From contig CAVMBN010000158.1 of NCBI GenBank assembly GCA_963678705.1, forward strand, positions 1-64,000: DNA of 64,000 nt. Reading direction: 5' to 3'. Source of the stretch: Panorpa germanica. Lineage: Eukaryota > Arthropoda > Insecta > Mecoptera > Panorpidae. A model generated the notes under the pieces. The model had not been told where the DNA came from. It saw only the letters and a program-made list of their open reading frames with translations, and searched no databases. Shown in pieces: positions 23,589 to 33,600 of the stretch (positions are counted from its first letter, which is position 1; each line of letters begins with the position of its first letter). The position numbers were made by a program, and so were the translations under genes.

Positions 23589-24051
23589 AACTTGATTGTG
23601 AAGCAAGCTTACAAATGTGGCTTTAAATTCATCCCATTGTTCTATGTTTCCCGAAAAACGTTGGAACGTTAATTAAGGATAAATGCATGTCCTCATCTGA
23701 TGATACTGATGGTTTTGTATCAGGTGTAGATACTGTCTGAATTGCAAGTGATTCAGAAGCTGAAATAATTTTATTGATAATTTTTCCTATATTAATGTAT
23801 TGTGTAGAAAAATCTTTATTTTCGCTATCATTGCGATCTATATCAGCTTGATCTTTAACTAATTCATGCATTTGTGCATGAACTTTATTAATTGAAGACA
23901 TTAGTGGTTGCTATTGTTTATACCAAATTTTTATTTCTTCCACATCGTACGTGGATGAATCTGTTATATGAATATATTCAATAGCCTTGCTGCATTGTTT
24001 TAATGATAATTTGATTTGATGTACTTTGGTATTTAAAGTTTTTAACGACAT
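23589..24051 (-). pseudogene. BEL gag, N-terminal part
   Basis: ATG at 24051-24049 (CATTGTGAATG on the plus strand). The text parallels the gag N-terminus at 45613-46030 (shared INKVHAQMHELV, QYINIGKIIN and DEDMHLS). A frame break near 23640-23660 and another stop near 23900 disrupt it. It ends at the LINE insertion and resumes at 15528. Confidence 0.8.
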
Positions 24052-24809
24052 TGTGAATGTCGCTTTAAATAATCTTTATGATTCTTTTTTAAATTTAATA
24101 TTTAAAAATGATTTGTTTTGTATATTATTGTTAGAAATAATATGAGTCGTGGGCGTAACAGACGTAATACGATTTATGTGTTCCAGTACACAGATAGGCT
24201 AGTTTGAATGTATATTCAAACGTTTACAATGGAATAGGAGTATTCGCTTAATAAATGCAATTAGTATATATGCCCTACACAGTCATAGTCCAGTAGTAGA
24301 ACGGTAAATGACTTAAAGTATAGGAGGCAAAACTGTGTTCAAATAACACGAAATACATTGCTCAAAACAGTCATAGTCTAGTATTGACGTTAAATGACTG
24401 GATTAAAGGAGGCAACGGCTTATTAACTACAAAGGAAAACCAAATAAACGATAATATTCGAGCGAGTATGACGCATGAATGACGCAAAGAATGTTATAAA
24501 TTCATTGATGGCCAAACACCTTGAAATAATGCATTAACAACTAAACCGTGGTATATGTAAAAGTTTATAAAAAATAAAATGTAACTGCAAAAACCCAAAA
24601 TAGAGATAATATTAAGGATAGGTGGAAATTATAATAATGTTCAGGAATACCTTGACCACCACTGGCGATTAGAAGTTCTTTGTTCAAAATTGAATCCAAA
24701 ATAGCTGCAACGGATGCGTAGTTTCTTATAAGAATTGGGCGCAAAAATGAGGTTTTTTGCTGGTATGTTCACCTTGCTGATGAATATCCGGTTTGAAGAT
24801 GACCAAAAT
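24052..24809 (-). other. BEL leader between 5' LTR and gag
   Basis: Noncoding. It contains TAGTCCAGTAGTAGAACGG near 24285 and a similar copy near 24372, both comparable with the leader of the plus-strand BEL near 45360. A primer-binding-like TTTTGGTCATCTTC (minus) lies directly after the LTR at about 24795-24808. Unlike the plus copy, it has no expanded array of this motif. Confidence 0.6.
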
Positions 24810-25463
24810 AGTTGGGGAGTTTGGACCTTGTCTAGATCTATAGGCTGGCTAGAGCGTATTTATGATCTGTCGGCGGTATCAAAGTTCTCGAGCGGCTCGG
24901 GGGCGCTCAGTTCCTTTCAATAGCTTAGGGTGCGCACAATTTATTTATGAAGGACCTTTTTGTTATTAATTTATAAATACCAATTTTTTATTTATATCAG
25001 CAGAAACAGCGAAACAAAAGAACTTTCCAGAATACATTTATTTTACAACTGCACTATTAAATTACATGGATTGATTAAATATTTTAACTGATCAAAATAC
25101 TAGTTTCGACACTATGTTGATGTAACTCTCGGTTTTAATTATTTTTTAATATTTGAAATTGATATTACTTTTGTTTATGCACCAAAGGTTAAAGCGTGCT
25201 GACTGTTTGATGGCTCAGGTAATAATGATGAAATACGAACATAAACGTAGTGTCGATGCCTAGTAGAAATGTGGTCGTGACACAAAGGCAGTTTGCATGA
25301 GAAAGGTTCAATACCACTTAAAGGGAGCGTTGTATCTGAGTATAAAAACAAATACGCATAAAATGTAAATGTTTAACAAAAAAATTCTTAAAAATAACAT
25401 TAATCAAAAAATAAAGGCAAGATATTTATATATAAATATGAATATTGAATGCGTTTATGAACA
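24810..25463 (-). repeat. BEL minus-strand element, 5' LTR
   Basis: Starts TGTTCATAAACGC at 25463 (element orientation) and ends near 24810. About 654 bp against 642 bp for the other LTR. It shares the core with the LTRs of the plus-strand BEL (GGTCCAAACTCCCC, AAAGGTCCTTC). Confidence 0.78.
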
Positions 25464-25564
25464 AATATGATGCAGTATTTTTATTTAAAAATTAATTCTA
25501 CATTAAAATAAAAATGTGAATAGTGATTTATTAAAAGTTTTTTACGTTTACTAACTTTCGTCTC

Positions 25565-25713
25565 CTAATTTGTTCTATAAGTAGGTTTAAGAAGTTCGTC
25601 CATTGATCGGACACGCAAAGACGGCTTCTTAGTGCTTTGTAATTCATTTCTGAGATTATTATCATTTGCGTCTTTATTGTGTAATCTAGCAGACCCAGAG
25701 GCAGATCCAATGT
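25565..25713 (-). CDS. Candidate terminal host exon
   Basis: On the minus strand an exon follows a good acceptor (TTTCATTTATCTTACAG, AG at 25715-25714) and runs open to a stop at 25565-25567. The frame that continues the exon at 25980-26083 reads DIGSASGSARLHNKDAND…KKPSLRVRSMDELLKPTYRTN, a polar tail. A second frame is also open past the end (…RSRLCVSDQWTNF…). That frame could follow an optional exon (about 25802-25765) through a 51-bp intron, so exon choice is unsettled. No family recognised. It is flanked by AT-rich DNA, not by transposon ends. Confidence 0.4.
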
Positions 25714-25979
25714 CTGTAAGATAAATGAAATTAATTACTGATGCTGTAGTATGATGAATATCACGCATGATTCTTCTTCACACAGGCTCCGAACCGCCAA
25801 ACCTTGTAAATATAAAATAAGTACCATCAAACATAAACATGGATAGTTTTAATCGAAAGAAAGTAATCTTATTTATCTATTCTTGCTAGATAAGCATATT
25901 TGCTTAGTTGTAATTACCTTGTAAATAAAAAAAAAAAAAAAATTTATCTATTCGACATGAATCTTCAAATATTATTTAC
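25714..25979 (-). other. Presumed intron(s) of the minus-strand host-like gene
   Basis: AT-rich, bounded by GT at 25979-25978 and AG at 25715-25714. Inside, 25802 down to about 25735 could be an alternative exon: acceptor TTTACAAG and open text LAVRSLCEEESCVIF. Confidence 0.35.
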
Positions 25980-26083
25980 CTGGGGGATCTGAGAAGTCCA
26001 TTAGTAGTTTATACCAGCTCACACTATGCCCTAGACTTAGTGAGTTCTTAGTGAATGGTGAAATATCTTTAACTAGGTAAAAC
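25980..26083 (-). CDS. Candidate internal host exon
   Basis: 104 bp between AG (26085-26084) and the donor CCCAG|GTAAAT (25979-25978). Phases are 1 nt in and 1 nt out. It encodes 34 uninterrupted residues, including DISPFTKNSLSLGHSVSWYK, with balanced amino-acid use unlike the AT-rich surroundings. It joins in frame to the exon at 25713. Upstream exons are not visible; an R1-like LINE and the inverted-repeat arm lie on that side. The protein family is not recognised. Confidence 0.42.
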
Positions 26084-26269
26084 CTTTAAAATAAATAAAA
26101 TTATTACTTGTGTTCATACAAAAATCTTTGATAGTAAAATTAATTTTAAATAAATTCCAATAAAGTGAAACTCAGTTTTTAAATTTCTTGACTTTATTAT
26201 AGCGAATTATCGCAAAAGAATAAGACCTTTCATGATAGTAAAAATATATTTATATATATATAAATTAAG
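26084..26269. other. AT-rich spacer
   Basis: No gene. The stretch 26218-26262 (AAGACCTTTCATGATAGTA plus an AT-rich run) resembles 40802-40842, between the two gypsy elements. Confidence 0.45.
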
Positions 26270-27277
26270 GTACCTGGGGCTTTACATTGCAAGAAACTCA
26301 AGTATGAAGCAGCATGTTATTCAAACAGCTAGGAAATCCGAAGAGAAATTGATGACGCTAAGCTGATTGATGCCAAATCTGAAGGGTCCCAAGGCAAATA
26401 AGAGACGGGTGCTAGCTTCTGTAGTACACTCAGTAATGCTGTATGCTGCACCGGTATTGGAAGAAGTAATGAGGCACAAAAAGTACAGGAGTATGCTGAT
26501 AGGTGTACAACGCAGAACGGCAATACGCGTTGGCAGCGCTTGTCGAACCATTTCGGCAGAAGCGGTGCAAGTGATTACCGGAATGGTACCACTGGCACTA
26601 ATGGTGGAAAAGAGGAAAAAGGTGTTTATGCACAGAGAGGTGAAACGCCAAGAACTAAGGTCAGAAACAGTGCAGAATTGGCAGAAAGAGTGGGAGAAGG
26701 ATACCCGAAGGGCGGTGTGGACAAAAAGGCTGATAAAGAACATAGGCACATGGGTAAATCGAAAGCACGGAGAAGTTGATTATTTTGTAACACAACTGCT
26801 CGGAGGGCATGGATGTTTCGGGAGCTACCTGAAGCGATTCAGAAAGAGAGAGACCGACATGTGCTGGTACTGTGAGCAGGTAGATACACCGGAACAACCG
26901 TTCTTTATGTGCGACCGATGGGCGACTTTGAAACAAGTAGTACGAACGACGACAGGAACCATATTGACAGCAGATAATATTGTCAATATAATGCTGGAAA
27001 AGCAAGGGTACTGGAACGCGGTACAAGCCTTCGCTACGAAAATACTGAAAACGAAAGAAGTGAACGCCAGTACGAAAACATAGAGAAATCGGGTATTAAG
27101 AACCAGCTTAAAGTAATGCATTATGCGGTTCCAGGCTGAATTCTAGGCGAGTAAGGAGAGGTGGTTTTAGTTGGTAGGCGGCCTCGAGATGAGGGCGAAT
27201 CCAACACTTCTTGCCGCGCAGGAGCTAGCCTTGAAAGGTCTCCCCTCCCCTACAACAAAAAAAAAAAAAAAAAAATA
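26270..27277 (+). mobile_element. 5'-truncated R1-like LINE, 3' end
   Basis: Starts abruptly in ORF2 and ends in a 3' UTR rich in G/C (TAGGCGGCCTCGAG, GGTCTCCCCTCCCC) and a ~19-A tail at 27259-27277. The coding remnant is the post-RT part of ORF2. TSDs cannot be seen because both flanks are TA-rich. Confidence 0.82.
26367..27083 (+). pseudogene. R1-like LINE ORF2 C-terminus
   Basis: About 238 codons: VLASVVHSVMLYAAPVLEE, AIRVGSACRTISAEAVQVI and the terminal zinc motif CWYCEQVDTPEQPFFMCDRW (CCHC-type), characteristic of R1-clade ORF2. The same frame is open from a little upstream of 26367 apart from a stop near 26361. The RT active site is missing because of 5' truncation, so it is not functional. 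Confidence 0.82.
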
Positions 27278-27355
27278 TATATATAAATATATATATATAT
27301 ATAAACATATAAATATATTATATTATATTATATATATATATATATGTATATATGT

Positions 27356-27420
<65 letters not shown>
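27278..27420. repeat. (TA)n microsatellite
   Basis: Long TA dinucleotide runs with few interruptions, directly after the poly(A) of the R1-like LINE. A similar tract occurs at 63931-64000 in inverted context. Confidence 0.9.
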
Positions 27421-27422
<2 letters not shown>

Positions 27423-27617
27423 CATATTTTATTATTTATTTTAGTTACAACGTTGACACTTTATAGAATATTATATATAATTTATATATATTATATTTAT
27501 AGAATATTATTTTTAATTATAGAATGTTCTATAGACCAGAAATGTACATTTTCTATACTTTTCTAGTATAAATAGTACTATACAAAACATTTATTTAAAA
27601 AGCAGAAAAAGACTTAC

Positions 27618-27801
27618 TCTTCTTGGTGGAAATGTGGGTCCTCCACTACCAAATTATATTGTTCCCCACAAATTGGGCAAATTACGGAGTTGGGATCATC
27701 ATGAACTGCTTCTCTCATCTCTGAAATATGTAATAATTGGTTTTTCATATTGAAGCTATCAGTAATTAAAATACAAAAACAAAAGCGGAGCCCGGATTTA
27801 T
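27618..27801 (-). CDS. Candidate 184-bp exon with a CPIC motif (left arm, open)
   Basis: Minus strand, between the acceptor TTTTATTGCAG and the consensus donor GA|GTAAGT. Phases are 2 nt in and 2 nt out, with 60 open codons. The text includes LLHISEMREAVHDDPNSVIC, then PICGEQYNL and VEDPHFHQEE. The C-x2-C followed by His residues could be half of a zinc-binding site, but no family can be named. The inverted copy at 57729-57912 has the same length and splice sites but two in-frame stops, so this is the better-preserved paralog. It may belong to a host gene or to a multi-copy transposon gene. Confidence 0.42.
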
Positions 27802-28452
27802 CTGCAATAAAAATAATGTAATAAGTAATGCATATAACTCGTTTTAACTTTCTGGAAGACAATAACAACTCAGAATTATGTAAGGTAAACAAAATGGTTA
27901 TAGAATATAAATACATAAATAGGTAAAAAATACAATAAAACTATGTAAAAACTAATTTAATAAGCGTTTTCGCTAAAATAATAAAGCATATGCACAACTA
28001 CAATATATAAGAAATAGAATTTATTGATATTTACCTTTATTTATTGACTAATGGCTTCTTGAACTATTTTTTAATTTTTTAATTTTTTTTAGCAAACTTT
28101 TCGTAAACTTTTTTGATTAAGTGATACAAGTTATTCAAACACCTGAAACTTTGGCCGCTGGGTATATTAAACAACATTTAGGTAAATGTGACGTTACTTT
28201 CACTTAGTTGCTATCTCTGTCTAGTCCATGTCTCTGCATATATCTCTGCAGCATACCTAGCACAGATTTTTTTTATCCAAATAACAAATAGTACGACATC
28301 TTACGTCAAAAATATAATTTCATATAAGTTGTCTGTTTTCTTTGTTTTAGATAAGGCGCTATGGCAATTGACAAATCAGTGTCATTCCTCTTCCTAAGAT
28401 GCAACAACCCCTAGGACAGACTAAGAGTACAGACATGTTACGTCATATATAT

Positions 28453-28600
28453 ATAGCGCTTAAACTACAATTCGATTTCTTAAGTGCTATATCTCCGTGA
28501 ACATTTAGATATTTAATAAAATAATAACGCCAATATACATTTATTAATATCAAGTCCAATCAACAATTGAAAAATCGACTACTAAAAAATGAGTACATAC
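28453..28600 (+). repeat. MITE fragment in the left arm
   Basis: Begins AGCGCTTAAACTACAATTCG and continues with CTATATCTCCGTGAAC and CAACAATTGAAAAATCGAC. It is homologous to the complete MITE at 56907-57080, but with its interior in the opposite orientation relative to the arm. Its far terminus is missing. Confidence 0.6.
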
Positions 28601-28626
28601 ATGAGTAAAATGAAACTTCCTTTGCT

Positions 28627-30151
28627 TGTAATCAACGGGACTTAATTACGCGGATTTATTCCAATTTCTGGTTTAATGTGGTTCCTCAAATTTAATAGTA
28701 TTAGATATATAAAAATATGCTAGGTTCATTATTTAAGTAACAAGTAAACACCCCTAGCAACTTACGTAATGAACTCGATTTAACCTTAAGAAACACATGT
28801 GTCAATGAGATAGCACTACTAATGTCATAAGACAGAGCGAGAGGCATAATTGTACCCTAAGTGCCCCTAAAGAACCTAAGTCCGAGAATCAATATATAAG
28901 TTTTATGAGCACCGTACACCTGAGATGGCGATATAGCGTCTCTTGCTAATTCATTCATACTAATTAAGAACGAAATATGTCGCCAACTTAGATTTTGGGC
29001 AGTCTTATCACGGTTCTCAGCGAAGATAGAAGCTTGTCGATTCTCAGGTCCAGAATACTTGAGCAATCGCGCGGCTTCCTACCACGTTTTCTTATTAGAC
29101 GAATTAGCGATTATTTGCTATACAAACAATTCCGATTCGCGAAAATTATATAATTAGTGCCAGATCGTTGACCTGTAATCACGTGTTGTTGTTAAATTTT
29201 TGAAGTGAGTACTAATCTAAAGTGTATATATTGTTAAATGTGTTGTTATCGCTTTAAATACACGTAATTTAAAACCAAGTGTGTGTAGTTCCTGCATCGT
29301 CCAATATCCGCTTCCTTCCAGCCCCAACGACTCCACGTGTTCCAATCGACCCTCATCTAAGTATTTGAGAAGATCGCGAAACTACGAATTGTAAAGTACT
29401 TGATTATATACGTTACTGCTTTTATATAAATATACGGACATACGCCTTTATACACAGACGTGTCCCAATTTCGCTCGTGCATTAACTACCCCACTGTGTT
29501 AGCTTCTCCTTATGCTCGCAGAACCTCTATTCGTTCATTTGAGAGAATCCGCGGTTTAATTAGTTCGTGAATAATCAGTTCCCTTAATAGCGTTGGTTCA
29601 AGTTCCTGAGCTTTGGCGCGTGGTGTTAGTATCGCCCTAGCGGGACGCGCATGTAAGTACCGGGGCTTCGACTTTTAGTATTACCCGGATTCACTTCTTT
29701 GTCACTCCCTGTTTTGTTACCCGAGGTGCTCTGGCTGATAATATATTTTGACAGCTCGATATAACCTAAAAGAACTAAACCCTGTATTGATGTTTTATTA
29801 TGCTAATGCCACTTTTTAAAATTACGTGATTTTACCGATTAGTCGAAATCGTCAAATACACAATTATACATAGATACACACGGTCCACACCTTTAGAGCG
29901 GGACCCGTGCTATTAATTTATAACCCCATTTTCGAAGTTCTCGTATCCAGTCGCCGTCCATATTATTTGGCCTAACCGCTATTACCCCCCCGCACCTTTT
30001 ACCTACCACTGATAAGTGCTACATTCTATTTGTCCGGTTGATTTAAATTTCTTGTGGAATGCTTTTTGTTTAAGTGCTAAAATTATCTTTCCAACTAATT
30101 TAATTGCCAACAGTCTAGCGTTCATTACAATAAGTGACGGCGAGGGTTACA
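28627..30151 (+). repeat. Gypsy 1, first LTR
   Basis: Begins TGTAATCAACGGG and ends ...GAGGGTTACA before the primer site TTTGGTGACAGC. Homologous to 38983-40383 for almost its whole length, but it carries about 120 bp around 29200-29330 and a replaced segment at 29025-29075 that the other LTR lacks or has in another form. Confidence 0.8.
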
Positions 30152-30172
30152 TTTGGTGACAGCTGAAAGTGG
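30152..30172 (+). other. Gypsy 1 primer-binding site
   Basis: TGGTGACAGCTGAAAGTGGG directly follows the LTR end. The leading TGG is complementary to the CCA end of a tRNA, the usual arrangement for Ty3/gypsy. Which tRNA is used was not resolved. The same site follows the second LTR at 40386. Confidence 0.6.
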
Positions 30173-30223
30173 GAATAATTTAAATCAACAAACCACTAGT
30201 GATATTTTAAATATATATCCATC

Positions 30224-30489
30224 ATGCCGAACAACGGAATAGACGCAACGGGGACTACCCCTAGGCCAAGTGGGGCACACAACAGGCTGCTAGAGGGTCT
30301 GCAGCTAATTCCAAAATATGATGGAAAAGACAATCCAAAGAAATTTTTGCGGCAAATAGACAGGATTGGTAACAAACAACTTGGACGACCAGTGCAAGGC
30401 ACTGGCTTGTATGCAGAACCTGATTGGGTCGGCCGAAGCACACGTCGAGAACAACGAAGTGCTTAGCGAGACGAGAGTTTCGAAGTGGT
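30224..30489 (+). pseudogene. Gypsy 1 gag, N-terminal part
   Basis: ATG at 30224: MPNNGIDATGTTPRPSG and LIPKYDGKDNPKKFLRQID, a typical gypsy gag start. The frame ends early (…RSTRREQRSA-stop), while a neighbouring frame (NLIGSAEAHVENNEVLSE) continues towards the capsid. The copy at 40456 has the same early end, so the frame error is older than both copies. Gag is then split by the copia element; the target duplication GTGGT lies at 30485-30489 and 34898-34902. Confidence 0.8.
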
Positions 30490-30650
30490 TCTAATAAATC
30501 AAACGCTTGAGTCACAGATACGAACTAAACTTTATTCCAAATCTCACATTTACTACACATATAAAAATACAGTATTACATAGTTGGTAGTAGATGGCACT
30601 ACTGGTATAATTGACTGATATTGTCGATACAAAATAGACATAAAATAACA
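30490..30650 (-). repeat. Copia 3' LTR
   Basis: 161 bp; in element orientation TGTTATTTTATG… to …ATTTATTAGA. Preceded in the element by a purine tract GATAAGTAGGGG (30651-30662, read on the minus strand), the likely plus-strand primer. Confidence 0.9.
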
Positions 30651-30693
30651 CCCCTACTTATCGCAATATCCACTATTACAGATAAATACAAAT

Positions 30694-33600
30694 TTAATCT
30701 AAACAAACTATCCCAAGAAGTAACATAAATTTATAATGCTTTGCTGAACATAAACTTTTCGTTAAAATGTCAGCTGGCATATCAGCTGTTGGCACATATA
30801 GTACTTTAACAATTTTATCTTTTACTAAATCACGACAAAAATGATATTTGATATCAATATGCTTTGTACGTTTATGAAAGACTGGGTTTGCACACAACTT
30901 CTGTGCGCCTTGGTTATCATTGAATATGCTTATTGTGTACATCTTATTGGTTATTTCATACTGTAATTCCTTAAGATATAATGCTTCTCTACATGCCTCA
31001 GATAGACCAATATACTCAGATTCAGTACTGAAGAGGGCTACACATTTCTGTTTCCTACATTCCCATGATATTACACCATGAGACAACAAAAAACACATCC
31101 CAGTATATGATCTCCTATCTTCAGAGTTAGAAGCCCAATCAGCATCAACATAGCCTCTTATTTCTGAGTTACCATCTTTACAATATTTTATTCTATAAGA
31201 TTTAGTTCTTTTAAGATATCTCAATAATCTCTTTGCATATTCCCAATGCTGTTTAGTGTAGCAATTATTGAATTGACTCAAAAAACTTATAGAATAACTA
31301 ATATCTGGCCTAGTTAAGACTGACAGGTACATCAAGCTACCAATTAGTTGTTGATAGGGCACACATTTATTTACACCTACTTCACCTTTACTTACATTTA
31401 ATTTGACCTCCATAGGTGTATCAACAACCTTACAATCACTTAAATTAAATTTGTTCAATAATTGTTCAATATAAGTTTGCTGGTTCAAAGTTACATATCC
31501 TTTATCTTTGTTAAAGGTTACATTCATTCCAAGACATAGTTTAACATCACCTAAGTCTTTAATGCTAAACTTATTAGATAAAATCTGTTTCAAGCTCTTA
31601 GTTTCAGTTTTATCGTTGGAAAATATAAAGAAATCATCGACATAGACTGTTACAATGGTCTTACATTTGTTATTATCCTTTATATACATACATGGCTCTA
31701 TTTTTGATCTTTCATAACCATTACTGATCAAACAATCATCTACCTTTTTATTCCAGGCCCTAGAGGCCTCCTTAAGTCCATAAATTACCTTTTTAAGTTT
31801 TAATACTTTACTAACTGAACTACTACTATTATAACAATCTGGCATTTTCATGTAAATGGTTTCCTCTAAATCACCATTTAAAAACGCAGTCTTAACATCT
31901 AAATGAGTGACATCTAAACCTAACTTTACAGACAATGCAAATAATAGTCTAAGAGTTGTATGTCTCACTACAGGCGAAAATGTTTCAGTATAGTCCACAC
32001 CATGTTTTTGGGTGAAGCCCTTTGCGACTAGACGAGCACGGTAACGCACATTGTTTTCACTATCGTACTTTTTCCGCAACACCCACTTGCACTGCACTAT
32101 AGTACCATCTTTTGGAACATCTACGAGTTCCCACGCACTATTTTTCTCGAACGACTGTAGCTCTTCCTGCACTGCCGCTAACCACTGTGCTTTCTCAGAT
32201 CCTTCCAAGGCTTCTTGCAACAATATCTCACCCGTGAACATCTGGTCATCTTCTATGCAAGCACTTGCAAATCCAAATCTGTCTGGCTGCTTTCTACGCC
32301 GAGGACCACTTATTGTGTTGACATTGTTGAGTATTATGGAGTCTTCACTGTTTGTTGCACCAGACTCTGAGCTATCTAATGTTTCATCTTCACAAGGTAC
32401 ATACATTTCATCACTGTCATCCATGTTCAAGCTATCTGATTGTTCATGTGAATCTTTCTGAAGTGTCAAATCTTCTTCCCCTACTGGAACTGTATTCACA
32501 TCATCTGAACAATGTTCCTGTACCTCCAGAAGATTATTCTCTGTCTCTATCTTCTCCAATACTATAACATGCCTACTGGTAGTGATGACATTAGACTTCG
32601 GGTTGTAAATCCTGTACCCTTTGACATCTTTAGAATAGCCGACAAGGATACACCTTTTAGCTTTTCTGTCCCATTTCAATCTCTTTTGTTTTGGCACATG
32701 TACCATAATTATGCTACCAAAAATACGTAGGTGACTTACATCAGGCTTTCTATCTGTCCATATCTCAAAAGGAGTTTTATAATTTAAGGATGTAGTCACA
32801 GTCCTGTTCTGTAAGTACACTGCAGTGTGTGCAGCCTCTGCCCAAAACCTTTTCTCGAGACCTGCATCGAACAACAGACATCTGGCTTTCTCAACAATAG
32901 TCCGGTTATATCGCTCCGAGAGTCCATTCTGCTCTGGCGTGTATGGGTTTGTTTTGTGATGTACTATCCCATGCGACATCAAAAAATCATCAAACTTGCT
33001 GTTGCAGAATTCTGCCCCATTGTCACTTCTCAAAATCTTAATCCTGCGATTAAGTTGATTCTCAACCTCTGCTTTGTATTGTTGAAAGCATTTCAACGCC
33101 TCATCCTTTGTTTTTAGGAAATAAATATATGTCATACGACTAAAATCATCGATGAACAGCATGAAGTATCTCGAACCACCTATTGACCGATTTTCCATTG
33201 GTCCACAGAGATCGGTATGCACAATATGTAACAACTCAGTACTTCTGCTACCTTCTTTGGGAAAAGGCAACCGGCTTTGCTTGCCCTCACAGCATGCGAC
33301 ACATGATGACTTGGACATATCAATCTTACTATCAATTGTCAATCCCTCTACAGCATCTTGCATCTTGTTCAAATACTGGCTGTTGACATGACCTAAACGT
33401 CGATGCCAAACTTCACTGGACACAGTCATTGCAGTTGCTGAACAATATTCAGACATATTCAGTTTATATACACCATTCAACAGACATGCTGTAGCCACAA
33501 GTACTCCTGCCTTATTGAAAATCTGACAACCATTGTTGTTAAATAAAACTTTGATTCCTTTGGATATAAGTTGACTAACAGACAACAGATTTGTAGTCAA

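Larger units (their letters stand above)
10272..25463 (-). mobile_element. BEL/Pao LTR retrotransposon, minus strand, interrupted by LINEs
   Basis: In element orientation it has a 5' LTR (25463-24810), a leader, gag (from 24051), protease, RT, RNase H, integrase and a C-terminal DUF5641-like domain (to 10957), then a 3' LTR (10913-10272). Domain order and signatures (DNG-type protease, YVDD RT, Pao-type RNase H and integrase) are those of the BEL/Pao superfamily. Without the 8.0-kb LINE insertion it is about 7.1 kb, normal for the family. Two or more frameshifts and several in-frame stops make it non-autonomous. Outer LTR ends are approximate and no matching TSD was found, so one end may have been altered. 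Confidence 0.88.
27421..28600. repeat. Inverted duplication, left arm
   Basis: 27421-27510 is the reverse complement of 63845-63945 (shared ACAACGTTGACACTTTATAG). 27510-28560 is the reverse complement of 56930-58015, including the 184-bp candidate exon and the stretch around 28150-28440 (GGCCGCTGGGTATATTAAAC). Scattered substitutions only. The arm is cut off on its right by the gypsy LTR at 28627. Confidence 0.85.

Noticed and set aside
10272-25463. Endogenous retrovirus with env
   Set aside because: No envelope-like frame after the C-terminal pol domain; the LTR follows within about 45 bp.
27171-27566. Open frame through the TA microsatellite, plus strand
   Set aside because: It encodes mainly alternating Ile/Tyr from TA repeats; low-complexity artefact.
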